DNA from: Glomus cerebriforme
Taxonomy: Eukaryota; Glomeromycota; Glomeromycetes; Glomerales; Glomeraceae
Assembly (NCBI GenBank): GCA_003550305.1
Contig: QKYT01000613.1
Location: 17,798-39,054, forward strand
Reading direction: 5' to 3'
Length of the DNA: 21,257 bases
Part shown: piece after piece, positions 10,071-19,414 of the stretch
How positions within the stretch are numbered: position 1 is the first letter of the stretch
Layout of the letters: each line of letters opens with the position of its first letter
The notes under the pieces: generated by a model
The model's database searches: none
The model's input: only the letters and a program-made list of their open reading frames with translations
Told to the model about the DNA's origin: nothing
Position numbers and translations under genes: made by a program

Positions 10071-11142
10071 ATAATTTTTCATCTTGTTATTTTCATTTAA
10101 CTTATATTTATAATAGTATAAAAGAATAAAGTATATGATTTAATTATAAGTTTCAAGTTTAATTTGTGATTATATTTGTGAATACCAATATTCGTCTAGA
10201 CTTTTTTTTATCTAAATAAATAAATTATGTTATAACTGATAGAATCATGTTAGTACGAATTATCCATTAGATTATCTGGTCGAAACAATTCACAAAAACT
10301 TAAAAAATTATTTTATTTATTAATTTATTAAAAAAAAATATTTTTTAATACATTTAATAAAATAAAATTACTAAAAAAAATAAAAAAATCTAATATTACT
10401 ACTTCATTTGTATATTTTTTTTTTCTATTCCTATCTATTTCTGCTATCTTATATATCTTTATTTCCAAGCTTTTTCCACAATTAAAATCGCCCTAGCAAT
10501 ATCATCCCAAAAAAAAAACGACTGACATCTTTTTTCTAAGCCAATATACCTTTCTTTATTTATGTGCATTTTTTCTTCAAATTGTTCTTTCAATCTTGTC
10601 CCTTCTTTGACTTTATCTTCATCTTTGGGAATGTCAGTCTTTGATTTCTTTTTATTTCTTTATTATTCTTTCAAAGTCCAGAAATTTTTTAAATTTCTTG
10701 TTATTCTTTTAATTATTCACCAGATAGCAAATATTTTTCTTTTGCTTAATATTTCTTTTAACTTGTTATCTTTTCATTTTCTTTCATTTCACCTTTCTCT
10801 TTCTGCATTTTCTTTGTTATCTTGAACCCATCTCTATTATTTGTTTTACCCATATTTATTATTATTTTTTCTTTTTTCTGATGTTGGTTGATTGACTTCC
10901 AATAGCGAAGGATCAGAACATCTTGATCCAGATTATCTCAGCAATTCTATGTCTTTTTTCAATACTCAAGACATTTGCTCTCTGAAAGTATATTTTCGTC
11001 CAGCTACCTTTCTTAAAGTTGCATATTTCTTATTTTTATCTTGTAGTATTTTTCTTTTTTCTTTTATTTGTTGATATCTCCCCATCACTGAACTCATTAA
11101 TCTTCAACATTGCTTCATAAATATAAATATTGGGAAATAAAT
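10071..11142. other. AT-rich spacer and pyrimidine-rich arm of repeat copy B
   Basis: 10071-10380 is A/T spacer. From about 10380 the plus strand becomes T/C-rich, as upstream of copies A and D. The minus strand then has stretches such as NKKYATLRKVAGRKYTFREQ (about 10965-11025) with stops around them. Open plus-strand frames here (10562-10825, 10892-11074) are Phe/Leu/Ser-rich low-complexity readings and are not taken as genes. Confidence 0.35.
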
Positions 11143-11391
11143 AAAGGAAAATTCTAATCTAAACCAAACCGCAGATAGGAGAGGTACTCGACTATCTAAC
11201 CAGTCTTTCCTTGCCTGATACGAAGACAACCTCATATACAGTATAAGGAAGAGAAGAGGAAGTTTAAAGGAATCTAAAAAATAAATACCAANCCCGCCAG
11301 ATAGAAGATACTTGACTAACTGACTGGTATTACAGGTTTCCTTGCCTGATACGAGGAAGACCTCTATATACAGTATAAGGAAAGTAAGAGA
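11143..11391 (+). repeat. Repeat family copy B: tandem dimer of a ~131-bp unit
   Basis: Nearly identical to copy A over its whole length, with cores starting at 11206 and 11337, again 131 bp apart. The first unit has the GAAGACAACCTC variant core, the second GAGGAAGACCTC. It keeps a fuller AGATAGGAGAGGTACTCGACTATCT block that copy A has partly lost. Copy C lies 1.26 kb away in opposite orientation. Confidence 0.85.
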
Positions 11392-12483
11392 TAGTAAGGT
11401 TAAAGGGACTGAGAATCTAGTTGAGAATCTAGTTTTTAAAAAGGAAAAAAGAAAAGATAAAATTATAGAGAAAAAAAGTTTAAAGGGAGAAAGGGAGAAT
11501 CCAGTGAATCTAGTTTTTTTTTTTTTTAAATTTAAAGAAAAAAAAATCTTAGGTATTTATAAATTTTTATTTTATCTTTTGTAAAATTTACAAAGGATGT
11601 GTCATGATAACTTATTATGTATTTTTATTATTGATTATGTAATGTACTACTTAAGTATAGTGAACATATGAGTCACAATCCATATTTTTTACGCGTTGTA
11701 TATTAGATCATAATTTCTCTTTATCCACCCACATTACGATTATATAAGAAAAGATACTAGAAAATATTAAACTATTACATAAATATTACTGAATGTATTA
11801 CCGCTAATTGCGTGTGTGGCTGTAAGATAGTATTATCTAAAATCCTGTTTGATAATAAAGAGGATAAGCTTTAACTGAAAAATGTTTAATTTTTTTTATA
11901 AATATTATGCTTTGTGTCCTTTATCAGATTGATTAGATTATAATTAAATATTATATAATTTATTAATAATAATTTATTAATTTTGGCAAATAACATATTT
12001 GTAAACATCTAACTAATTTAGTGCAAATATGCATGATCATGAGAAATTTTGATTACAATAATAAATCAAAAATATTTAATTTATTATATAGCTACAGTAT
12101 ATAATAGTATCTTTAATTTATTCATTATATATTATGTGCAAATTAAATTCCATATTTGGTTAGTACTAGGAGAAAATCATGAGTTATTAATATATTATAG
12201 AAATTTTTTCATGTGAACAAATAAAAAAAATCATTTAAACTATAATTTGCGTGATGTGACTTATGTTTAGTTTATTAATGTAATGTTAACAATTTTGACT
12301 CATTTTTACATTCTTAATATTTTTAAATATAAATATGTCCTTTTTTTCAAAATTACATCTTATTTTATATAAAAGAATTTCAAGAATATTCAAATATCCT
12401 TAGAGCTCGTTACCTTATTTTGTTATCATTTACACTGTTGGTGCATTCTGAAGGTTCTTTTCGCCGTCTCTTCCAGAAAATAA
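11392..12483. other. AT-rich flanks of repeat copies B and C
   Basis: 11392-11580 is A/G-rich, including a run of T around 11513-11527. A TGAGTCA lies at 11669-11675. 12128-12420 is the reverse-complement counterpart of 6784-7126, with TGACTCA at 12296-12302 and AAATTAAATTCCATATTTGGTT near 12137. No gene is recognised. Confidence 0.4.
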
Positions 12484-12648
12484 TGCTGTAAATGGAAAGA
12501 TGATATAACAAAACTTGTGGATGATGGAATTGATTCTAAAGTAATTGAATGTTTGAATGAAACTGCAAAGCGACTTGTCCAAGAAGAATGCAATTATTAT
12601 CCTAAGTTATTTAATCACTATCCTTTTCAACTCCCTTCAACCTCGCTT
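12484..12648 (+). pseudogene. Short charged open frame running into repeat copy C
   Basis: The frame from 12484 reads KWKDDITKLVDDGIDSKVIE and then CLNETAKRLVQEECNYYPKL before entering copy C, where it becomes repeat-derived sequence. It looks like a helical, soluble protein segment. The corresponding place beside copy A lacks it, because the sequence there passes straight from the repeat to the conserved flank. It is therefore probably an insertion or a retained part of the element. The family is unknown. Confidence 0.25.
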
Positions 12649-12895
12649 CCTCTTACTTTCCTTATACTGTATATAGAGGTCTTCCTCGTATCAGGCAAGG
12701 AAACCNGTAATACCAGTCAGTTAGTCAAGTATCTTCTATCTGGCGGGTTTGGTATTTATTTTTTAGATTCCTTTAAACTTCCTCTTCTCTTCCTTATACT
12801 GTATATGAGGTNNTCNTCGTATCAGGCAAGGAAAGACCAGTTAGATAGTTGAATATCTCCTATCTCTGGTTTGGTTTAGATTAGAATTCCCTTTC
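12649..12895 (-). repeat. Repeat family copy C: inverted tandem dimer
   Basis: Reverse complement of the A/B dimer, from TTCCTCTTACTTTCCTTATAC to TTAGAATTCCCTTTCAC. Both unit cores are present: TCTTCCTCGTATCAGGCAAGG near 12680 and TCGTATCAGGCAAGG near 12817. Four Ns fall here (12706, 12812, 12813, 12815), at positions that differ between copies. With copy B it forms a long inverted repeat around a ~1.26-kb spacer. Confidence 0.85.
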
Positions 12896-13700
12896 ACTTT
12901 CATCTCTTAGTATTTTATCATAACATGGGGGCCATAATGATATGTAAAGAAAACAAAAGAACAGCAAAGAAGGACAATTATAAATCTAGAAGATAAGGTT
13001 ATTAAAGTTACAAAGTTTTGTCCATATTTGCAGAGAGAAAGAGACCAAAAGATATAAAAAAAAAAGAAGAAATTTAAATGAATTGAACATAACATATGAA
13101 GAAGAAACAGCAAACAACCTAAAAGAACATAATGATAATAGAAAAACTACAATAACGGAAGAATTATGCAAAACAAATATGAAAAAACAAACAATTAACA
13201 TGTTTCCTCAAAGACAAGAAATAAAAAATGGAGTTGCATGGATTAAGGATAGAGAGAAACAAAATAGTAACAATCTGCAAATCTATAATATCGATGTAAA
13301 TCAGAGAAATTGTCTTGAGATTACAACAACAAACAAATTGGCCATTGTGACTAATTCTTCTGATTCTTTTTTATAATTTTTTGTCTTTGTTTCTTTTTGA
13401 ATAATTTTGTTATTGGAAAATTATTTATTGATATGTATATTAGTTACTAGGAAATAATAATTAATCAAATTCTATCCAGAAAGGAAGATATTATACAGAA
13501 GGAATGTATATTTGTGGGAGAGAACAAAGTACTGTAAAAGTACATGAAGATGACATAATGACCGAAATTTGGCATTAATAGAAAATATTGTTGAAGATGC
13601 ATGAAAATATAAGATTAAAAACAACAACAAAAGAAGAATAATAGAGAACACTAAATAATGTTGGATGGGATTACTAATAGTGATAAAGTAATGAGCAATA
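12896..13700 (+). other. Purine-rich, possibly once-coding arm beside repeat copy C
   Basis: The plus strand is A/G-rich, the mirror image of the arms of A, B and D. One open frame, 13083-13376 (97 residues), is highly charged and Asn/Lys/Thr-rich: NITYEEETANNLKEHNDNRK, then QRQEIKNGVAWIKDREKQ. A later piece near 13550-13610 reads NDRNLALIENIVEDA. These may be relics of a gag-like or accessory protein of the element. No motif is diagnostic. Confidence 0.3.
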
Positions 13701-15380
13701 TTTGAATAAAGATAGTAAAATTAATGATTTATTTAGAATAGATTAGAAATATAGAAAAAAATATTTAAATAGAATAGATTTAATACTGATATTACTAATA
13801 ATATAATAATACTGTAATATTTTATTTGAAATTTTTAAATAATTAATAAAGTAAGATTTAATTCACTCCAAATATTTAATTTGTTATCAGATATTATATT
13901 TATATAACCTTCAAACGTAGGTCCAATAAGCCCAATTATTAGTTATTGTCATATTAATTAAAGGTTTTCACTGAATTCATTTTCCTGCATAAATATATTA
14001 AATATTAATATATACTTTTATTTATTTTAAAAGAAAATAATATAATTTTTAAAAGAAAGTTTTACTAATTATTATATCGCTTACCTGAAATCATTTTAAA
14101 ATGCAGCAGGATTGATACTGTATTTGTTTCTTTTTTGAATTTGATTAAATTATTATCAGTCTTAAAACTTTGAAAAGTATGTCAATATCATATCATTATT
14201 ATTATCATTTCATTAATTTAAAATTAATTTAAAATGGTCTTGTTAAAGATGAAGGATTAAAATTGGATTAATGTAAGATCTGCTAATTATTTTCCTTTTG
14301 TCACTTATGATATATATATATATATCCAAAAAATTCTCATGTTTACAGGTTTTTTTTTCCTTTGTTTTTTATTGTAAAGATCTTAAGAAATTTATATTCT
14401 TTTAGAATGGTAACAGACTTAGACCAATAAAAATAGGATTTACACAAACACGAAATATTTATCTGATATGAAAATGTAATGCATTATAAACTCTAAAGTG
14501 GAGTAAAATTAGAAATTAATAATATTAAATATGTGACAAATAGGATTTCACATACCGAATAAAAAATTCTCATGACATGAAAAGTTATAATAAATAAAAA
14601 TAATTTCTTCATTCCTCTGCATAATATTTTTCAATGGACTACATATGTACGTTGTTATAATTCTTTTTTTGAACTTAACAAGAAATGAAAGAAACTTGTG
14701 CTTGATCTAAATTTTACTTACAAAACAAAATTCTGAATATCTGATATATCTTAAAAAACATAATACAAAGTTAATTTTATTCAAAAATTACATATAAAAT
14801 TTCAAAATTTGTACCTTGTTCTTGTATATAAACTAAAAATTTGAAATGACCCAACAATTGTAATTAATTCACAATATCAATACATGGCAGATTGCCTATT
14901 CCTCATACACTGAATATAGGATCAAACCCTTTCAAGGATAAAAAAGGTGAAGCTAGCAACGGTTCATGGTGGTGCTTCAGTTTATTTATTTTGTTATAAA
15001 ATAAATTCAACATGTTCAACATAAAAGAATATTGTTTTTAGTTCTTTATTCTTCAAACTCTTTTAATGTCCCTTAGAATTTTAATTTTATAGTTCCTAAT
15101 TTATAGTTTTCATATATACCAAAATATATATATTCTTTTGTTAATTAATTTATATTAATTATTTTAATAAAATAAATAAGATAAAAAAATATATTTCTTT
15201 TTATTTTAATGATTTTTATTAAATACAGTAAATAAATGTTTTTGCAATTATTAATTGTTCAGTTGATTAAAAATAAAGCTTTTCAGTCTCTCTAATCTAT
15301 TCTATTTTAATTAATCTAAAAGAATTAGCTAGCTGAATTATATATAATATTATGTCTATTCATTAATTTTATTATTGTTT
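13701..15380. other. Long AT-rich spacer without a recognisable gene
   Basis: Only A/T-rich non-coding sequence is seen. A less A/T-rich patch at about 14880-14990 (CATGGCAGATTGCCTATTCC ... GGTTCATGGTGGTGCTTCAG) has no long open frame on either strand. A short TA microsatellite lies near 14311-14325. No RNA gene was recognised. Confidence 0.35.
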
Positions 15381-16123
15381 TCTGATTCTATTAGCAATTT
15401 CCAACATTGTTTAATATTCTCTATTCGTATCATTTTGTTATACTTTTTCATTTTCTAATTTTTTTCATTGACCTTTTCTATTTCATTTCATTATTCATGT
15501 TTATTTTTTATTGTTGTTCTTTTCTAATTTACATCATTATTCTTTTTATTCATAATTTATCACATCAGGTTATATTGGTTCCTTTTTTCAAGTTCATTTT
15601 TTGTAATTCAATTATTGCATTCATTTCTCAATAATACTCATTTTTTTCCACACTTCATAAGTGATTCCCAATTGTCCTGATACTTTCTTATTCTCTATCC
15701 TTCATTTATACACTTTTCCTCAAATTGTTTTTCCATTTTTTTACCATTTATTTCATTTTAGTAGTTGCTTTCTTGTTATCACATGGATTGTATATTTGTT
15801 TTATCTGTAGATTCTTTTTGTCTAAAAGGTCTAATATGACCATTGCACCTTCTATTTTTTCTGCTTTATTTATGTATTTTGTTTCCCATTTTTGTTAATA
15901 AAACTGGTTCTTCTTTGATTTTTCCATCAATACATTCTGAAGGTTTGTTTTGCCAATTCCAATCCCATCGTTTATCTTAATTATCTTCTTTTTAGGAAAA
16001 GCGGATTTCAGGTTTTAGTGTTTTATGGCTATTCTTCGGTATTTCAACTGGTAACTTGTACGACTTTAGGCTTTTTGGTATACTTGGAGTTACTGGATTT
16101 TTGAAATAAGTAAAGAGAGTAAA
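15381..16123 (-). other. Pyrimidine-rich arm of repeat copy D (decayed coding on minus strand)
   Basis: The minus strand gives broken but protein-like pieces: NWQNKPSECIDGKIKEEPVL and LLTKMGNK (about 15890-15970), and in another frame KAEKIEGAMVILDLLDKKNL (about 15820-15880). The plus-strand frame 15407-15634 is a low-complexity Phe/Ile reading and is not accepted. The orientation relative to the 131-bp unit is the same as in A and B. Confidence 0.35.
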
Positions 16124-16240
16124 GAGGGAAGTTTTAATCTAAACCAACCAGCCAGCTAGGAGATACTCGACTATCTGACTGGTTTTCCTTGCCTGATACG
16201 AGGAAGACCTCTATATGCAGTATAAGGAAGATAAAGAGAA
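16124..16240 (+). repeat. Repeat family copy D: single unit
   Basis: One unit only. Its first half (TCTAAACCAACCAGCCAGCT, AGATACTCGACTATCT) matches unit 1 of the dimers, and its second half (GAGGAAGACCTCTATAT) matches unit 2. It folds as two adjacent hairpins: AGATA with TATCT inside ACCAG/CTGGT, then TCCTT/AAGGA with GAGG-AAGA-CCTC. The mosaic is what recombination between the two units of a dimer would leave. Confidence 0.8.
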
Positions 16241-16976
16241 AAAATTAATATAATAATAAAAAGTATGAAAAATAATAATGAATATTGAAAAAAAGGTGGT
16301 ATTTATATAATTAAAATATTAATATATAAAATTAATAATAAATTAAGATAATGACTCATTCCATCAAATTTCTTAATTTATTATGTAAATCAATGATTTA
16401 TCTATAAATTGTAATGATTTTCTCCTAGTTTCCAAATGAGTCAAATTCATAACAAATTACTAAATTTTATTTACTCATAATTGTATTACAACAGATATAC
16501 TGTAATTAACTTCAAAAAGCAATTTTTTTTTAAAAAAAAGATAGAAGAATAAGATTAAAACATAAAATAAACAATTTAAAAAATAATAAATAATGTAGTT
16601 TAAATAGTTAAATAAATGGGTTGAAAATCAAAAAAAAAAGTAATAGGATAGATAATAAACGAAATATATATTATTCATATGATTATTATCAAATCATCCA
16701 TAGTGATAACTTATAGCAGATAAGTCAAATGAGTTAAACAAATTAGCGAAATTTTTATTTAATCAAATTTCAATCCATATTTTTTTTTATAAAATCAAGA
16801 ATAAACAATTTTTAAATTTGATGAGATGATGTAAAGATTTTTTTAAGAACTTTAATTTTCGACCTTTGCAAATTTTAGCATGTCAACATATTATAGTTGT
16901 TATATAAGTTTCCATTTGTCTTATTAAAATGAACATTCATTAATAATATTAAATTGAAATAGTAAATTATATTTAC
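16241..16976. other. AT-rich flank of repeat copy D
   Basis: TGACTCA (16352-16358) and TGAGTCA (16437-16443) occur with ATTTTCTCCTAGT between them near 16417, as in the flanks of copies A and C. No gene is seen in the remainder. Confidence 0.4.
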
Positions 16977-17034
16977 CTGGGATATCATAAGCATTTTTTG
17001 TGTCTGGAAGATTTTTATAATCTAAAAGTCTATT
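16977..17034 (-). pseudogene. Minus-strand exon remnant, tail of a kinase/Sel1-type fungal protein
   Basis: Read on the minus strand, 17034 to 16977 gives NRLLDYKNLPDTKNAYDIP, bounded by an acceptor-like TTCAAG and a donor GTAAAT. From memory, SRLLDYKNLPEPKNA-type motifs close many kinase and Sel1-repeat proteins of Rhizophagus, so this is probably the last exon of such a gene. No upstream exon was found on the minus strand, so it is likely a detached fragment. Confidence 0.4.
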
Positions 17035-17070
17035 CTTGAAAATATGAGAGTATCAGAAATTCAGAATATT

Positions 17071-17091
17071 GTCACGTGATGATCACATGAC
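17071..17091. promoter_or_regulatory. 21-bp near-perfect palindrome containing CACGTG
   Basis: GTCACGTGAT-G-ATCACATGAC pairs with itself at nine of ten positions per arm and contains the E-box CACGTG. It stands out in sequence that is otherwise mostly A and T. It may be a bHLH-type binding site or a transposon relic. No assay-independent evidence decides this. Confidence 0.4.
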
Positions 17092-17190
17092 CGGTCTTCA
17101 TGAGGAATTATATATACTGTATATTTTTTTAAACCAATAAAATAATCACATTTTATAATTATTTTCAAAATTTTCACATTTTGCAATATT

Positions 17191-17570
17191 TTAGTAATGT
17201 TCTTGTAAAAAGATCTAAACCCTCCTTTTCATTTACCTCAGAAATAGTCTTTAAAGGTTGGTTGTCCCAAAAGTAGGACGTTAGTAACATTCCTATAAAG
17301 AGATCTGGACTCTCTCCTTTCAATTTACTTTGAAAATTATTTTCCAAGGCATTATTACTAAAAAAAAGAAAAAGAAGAATGTTAGCAACGTTCTTGTAAA
17401 GAAGATTCGGACTTTCTACTTTGAAAATTATTTTCTAAGGCATTATTACTAAAAAAAAGGAAAAAAAAAACATTAGCAACATTCTTCTAAAGAAATCCAG
17501 ACACCCTCCTTTTCATTTACCTCTTTTCAAAGTAGATGTCTTTAAAAGAAAAGAGAAAATCCATTTGTCC
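17191..17570 (+). repeat. Four degenerate tandem repeats of about 90-101 bp
   Basis: Units start at 17191, 17281, 17382 and 17473, each opening with TTAG(T/C)AA(T/C)(G/A)TTC followed by TAAAGA-type sequence. Units 1 and 4 share CCTCCTTTTCATTTACCTC and GTCTTTAAA. Units 2 and 3 share GAAAATTATTTTC and AAGGCATTATTACTAAAAAA. The order is therefore type 1, 2, 2, 1. It may be part of a long terminal repeat preceding the gag-like frame at 17900. Confidence 0.65.
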
Positions 17571-17757
17571 TTTCCGTTTATCTTGAGAGGTAATCTCCAA
17601 GGTGGAGGTGGTTGCATTTAAAAAGAGAGAAAGAAGGAAGGATAGGAAGTAAAAATGGTGTATCATGTATAATATTGTAAGTTATTATAATTATTAATTA
17701 TTATTAAAAATTTTTTTTAAAAAAGTTTTTTTAAAAAAAAAATTTTATATTAGCTGG

Positions 17758-17856
17758 ATCATCTGACTTCATCTGAGGCAAACCCGTAATCTGATCTGTC
17801 AACAAAATGTTCATCCGATTCATCTGATTTATCTGACGGATGACAGATATCTGAAT
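17758..17856. repeat. Cluster of ATCTGA motifs
   Basis: Within about 100 bp there are at least six ATCTGA copies plus CATCCGAT and inverted forms (GGATGACAGAT). They sit just before the gag-like frame, where an LTR with its promoter would lie. The sequence at 17883 (TGGAACTCTAG) begins with TGG as tRNA primer-binding sites do, which is weak support. No matching 3' LTR was seen in the window. Confidence 0.5.
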
Positions 17857-17899
17857 TTAAAGTGAATAATCAGTTGACAGATTGGAACTCTAGATACAA

Positions 17900-18491
17900 A
17901 TGTTAAAACAAAAATTAGAAGGAAAGAATGGGAAACTTGAAAATTTTAACATGGGAAATAGGTATTCAAGAAGCATAAATATGAGAAATGAAAATGTCAG
18001 GAGAGGTACTCCAAGAGACATAAGAAATGTTGAATGTTTTAATTACAGAAATGAGAATATTATGCAGGAGATTATCCAGAAAGAATGAACAATAGAAGAA
18101 TAAATATGTTCGATGTAGAATATGATGATTTTTATGATGAATATGAAGAGACATATACAGATTACAGAGTCTGTGATGCTAGAGACTTATACCATACAGA
18201 GAAAGAACTAAATGTAGTAGTAAGGAATAGACCAAATAGAAACAGAAGTAATATTGCAATATTAAGATAAGAAGGATCTGAATTTATACCAGAAGTAAAG
18301 GAATGGTAAAAAGCAATAGAAAATGTAGAAATAACAGGACAAACAAATAGAAAAAAGGTTAAATGAGTAAGACAGCCAAATATATTTGAAAAGAAAGCTG
18401 AGGAATATGATATAGTTGCAGATCTAAATAAAATCTATCCAAATATTACAATGGCATAATTGATAAAATTGAATTATAAATTGGCAAGAAA
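17900..18491 (+). pseudogene. Gag-like remnant with decayed zinc knuckle
   Basis: From the ATG at 17900 the frame is Asn/Arg-rich and reaches NVECFNYRNEN near 18030. After a frameshift it continues YAGDYPERMNNRR from 18061. Aligned to a CCHC knuckle (C-x2-C-x4-H-x4-C), only the first Cys survives; Tyr, Ile and Tyr replace the others. The same frame then runs with several stops through VRQPNIFEKKAEEYDIVADL and NKIYPNITMA to about 18491, the linker that normally precedes the protease in this type of element. It would have bound RNA in virus-like particles of a retrotransposon and is now inactive. Confidence 0.6.
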
Positions 18492-19414
18492 GCAATAAGG
18501 TATATATATGAAAAGATAGAAGAACAATGATTCCACTTGGTAGAAACAGAAGAAAATAAAGAAAAAATAACTACAGCAATGAGGAGTAATTTAATAATAA
18601 AAGAGAAAAATGTCTTAGCAATAATAGATTTAGGTGTAGCAGTTAGTGTAATAATAGATAAATTGAGAAGGAAATTAGAGATACTGATAACAAATTAAAG
18701 TAATGTAAGGTTCATAATAGCAGATGGAAAGAGAATAGCATTTATGGGAGAAGTAAATATAGGGATTGAAGTAGATGATGATTCTATCATAAGAATAAAA
18801 GCACAAGTAATAGACTCTTCAGAAAAAGGATTTAATCAGTCACTTTTTCATAATATTGCCAAACAAGACTTGATGTATTGATTGGAAGTAGAGTTAGGTG
18901 CTGAAATATTTTGGCATATCAAATTGCTGAAATTATTGCTGGAATCCCAAATTAAATTCTAGATTTCAGCAATGATTTGAAATTTTGAAAATAACTTGAA
19001 ATTAATTATCTGAAACCTCAAACTATTGCCAAAGTCCCAAATAATTGCCAAAATATCAAAATATTGCTGAAATCCCAAACTAGTTTCAAAATTATAGACT
19101 ATTATTAAGGCTTAAAATTGAGTGTCAAAATCCCAAACCTATCAACCATGTAGCAAAAGTATTTTGGTTCTTGGAATATAATAACTCAAAATCTCAAATC
19201 CCAAATTTGCCAAAACTACAAACTGTTGCTGAAATCCAAAAATGGTGCTAAAATTTCAAAATTCAACTCTAAGATTTAATTTAGGATTTTGGCAATAATT
19301 TCAGCAATTTGATATGCCGAAATATTTCAGCACTCAACTCTAATTGGAAGTAAGTTCTTTTGTTTTTTTTCTGAATTTAATGATATTTCTTCATCAGTTT
19401 TCTGTATCATCTAA
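18492..19414 (+). pseudogene. Retropepsin-like protease remnant, split by a MITE
   Basis: The frame from 18492 reads NVLAIIDLGVAVSVIIDKL (active-site region, Asp at 18627), one stop, then VRFIIADGKRIAFMGEVNI and KAQVIDSSEKGF. This is the D-(T/S)-G, ADG and hydrophobic-strand layout of LTR-retrotransposon proteases. The triad is DLG, so activity is unlikely. After a further frameshift the strand DVLIG is cut at 18888 by the MITE and resumes at 19351 as SKFF. Short downstream frame to a stop at 19412. No reverse transcriptase follows in the window, so the element is truncated. Confidence 0.65.
18889..19342. mobile_element. 454-bp hAT-like MITE with 8-bp target duplication
   Basis: The ends are TAGAGTTAGGTGCTGAAATA and, in reverse complement, TAGAGTTGAGTGCTGAAATA. 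The inverted repeats can be followed for about 75 bp with nine differences. ATTGGAAG is present immediately outside both ends (18881-18888 and 19343-19350). An 8-bp duplication and a TAGAG terminus fit the hAT superfamily (YARNG). No transposase frame is present, so the element depends on another copy. GCTGAAAT(C)C and TTGCCAAA motifs recur inside and may be transposase-binding sites. Confidence 0.88.

Noticed and set aside
10562..11074. Hydrophobic plus-strand ORFs suggesting membrane proteins
   Set aside because: Phe/Leu/Ser runs result from T/C-rich DNA. The coding-like signal is on the opposite strand.
15890..15990. P-loop (GIGIGKT) on the minus strand beside copy D
   Set aside because: It is an isolated match. 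Another frame (NWQNKPSECIDGKIKEEP) continues better, and no Walker B or helicase motifs follow.
17191..17570. CRISPR-like array
   Set aside because: The units are 90-101 bp, diverged along their whole length and without unique spacers, so these are ordinary tandem repeats.
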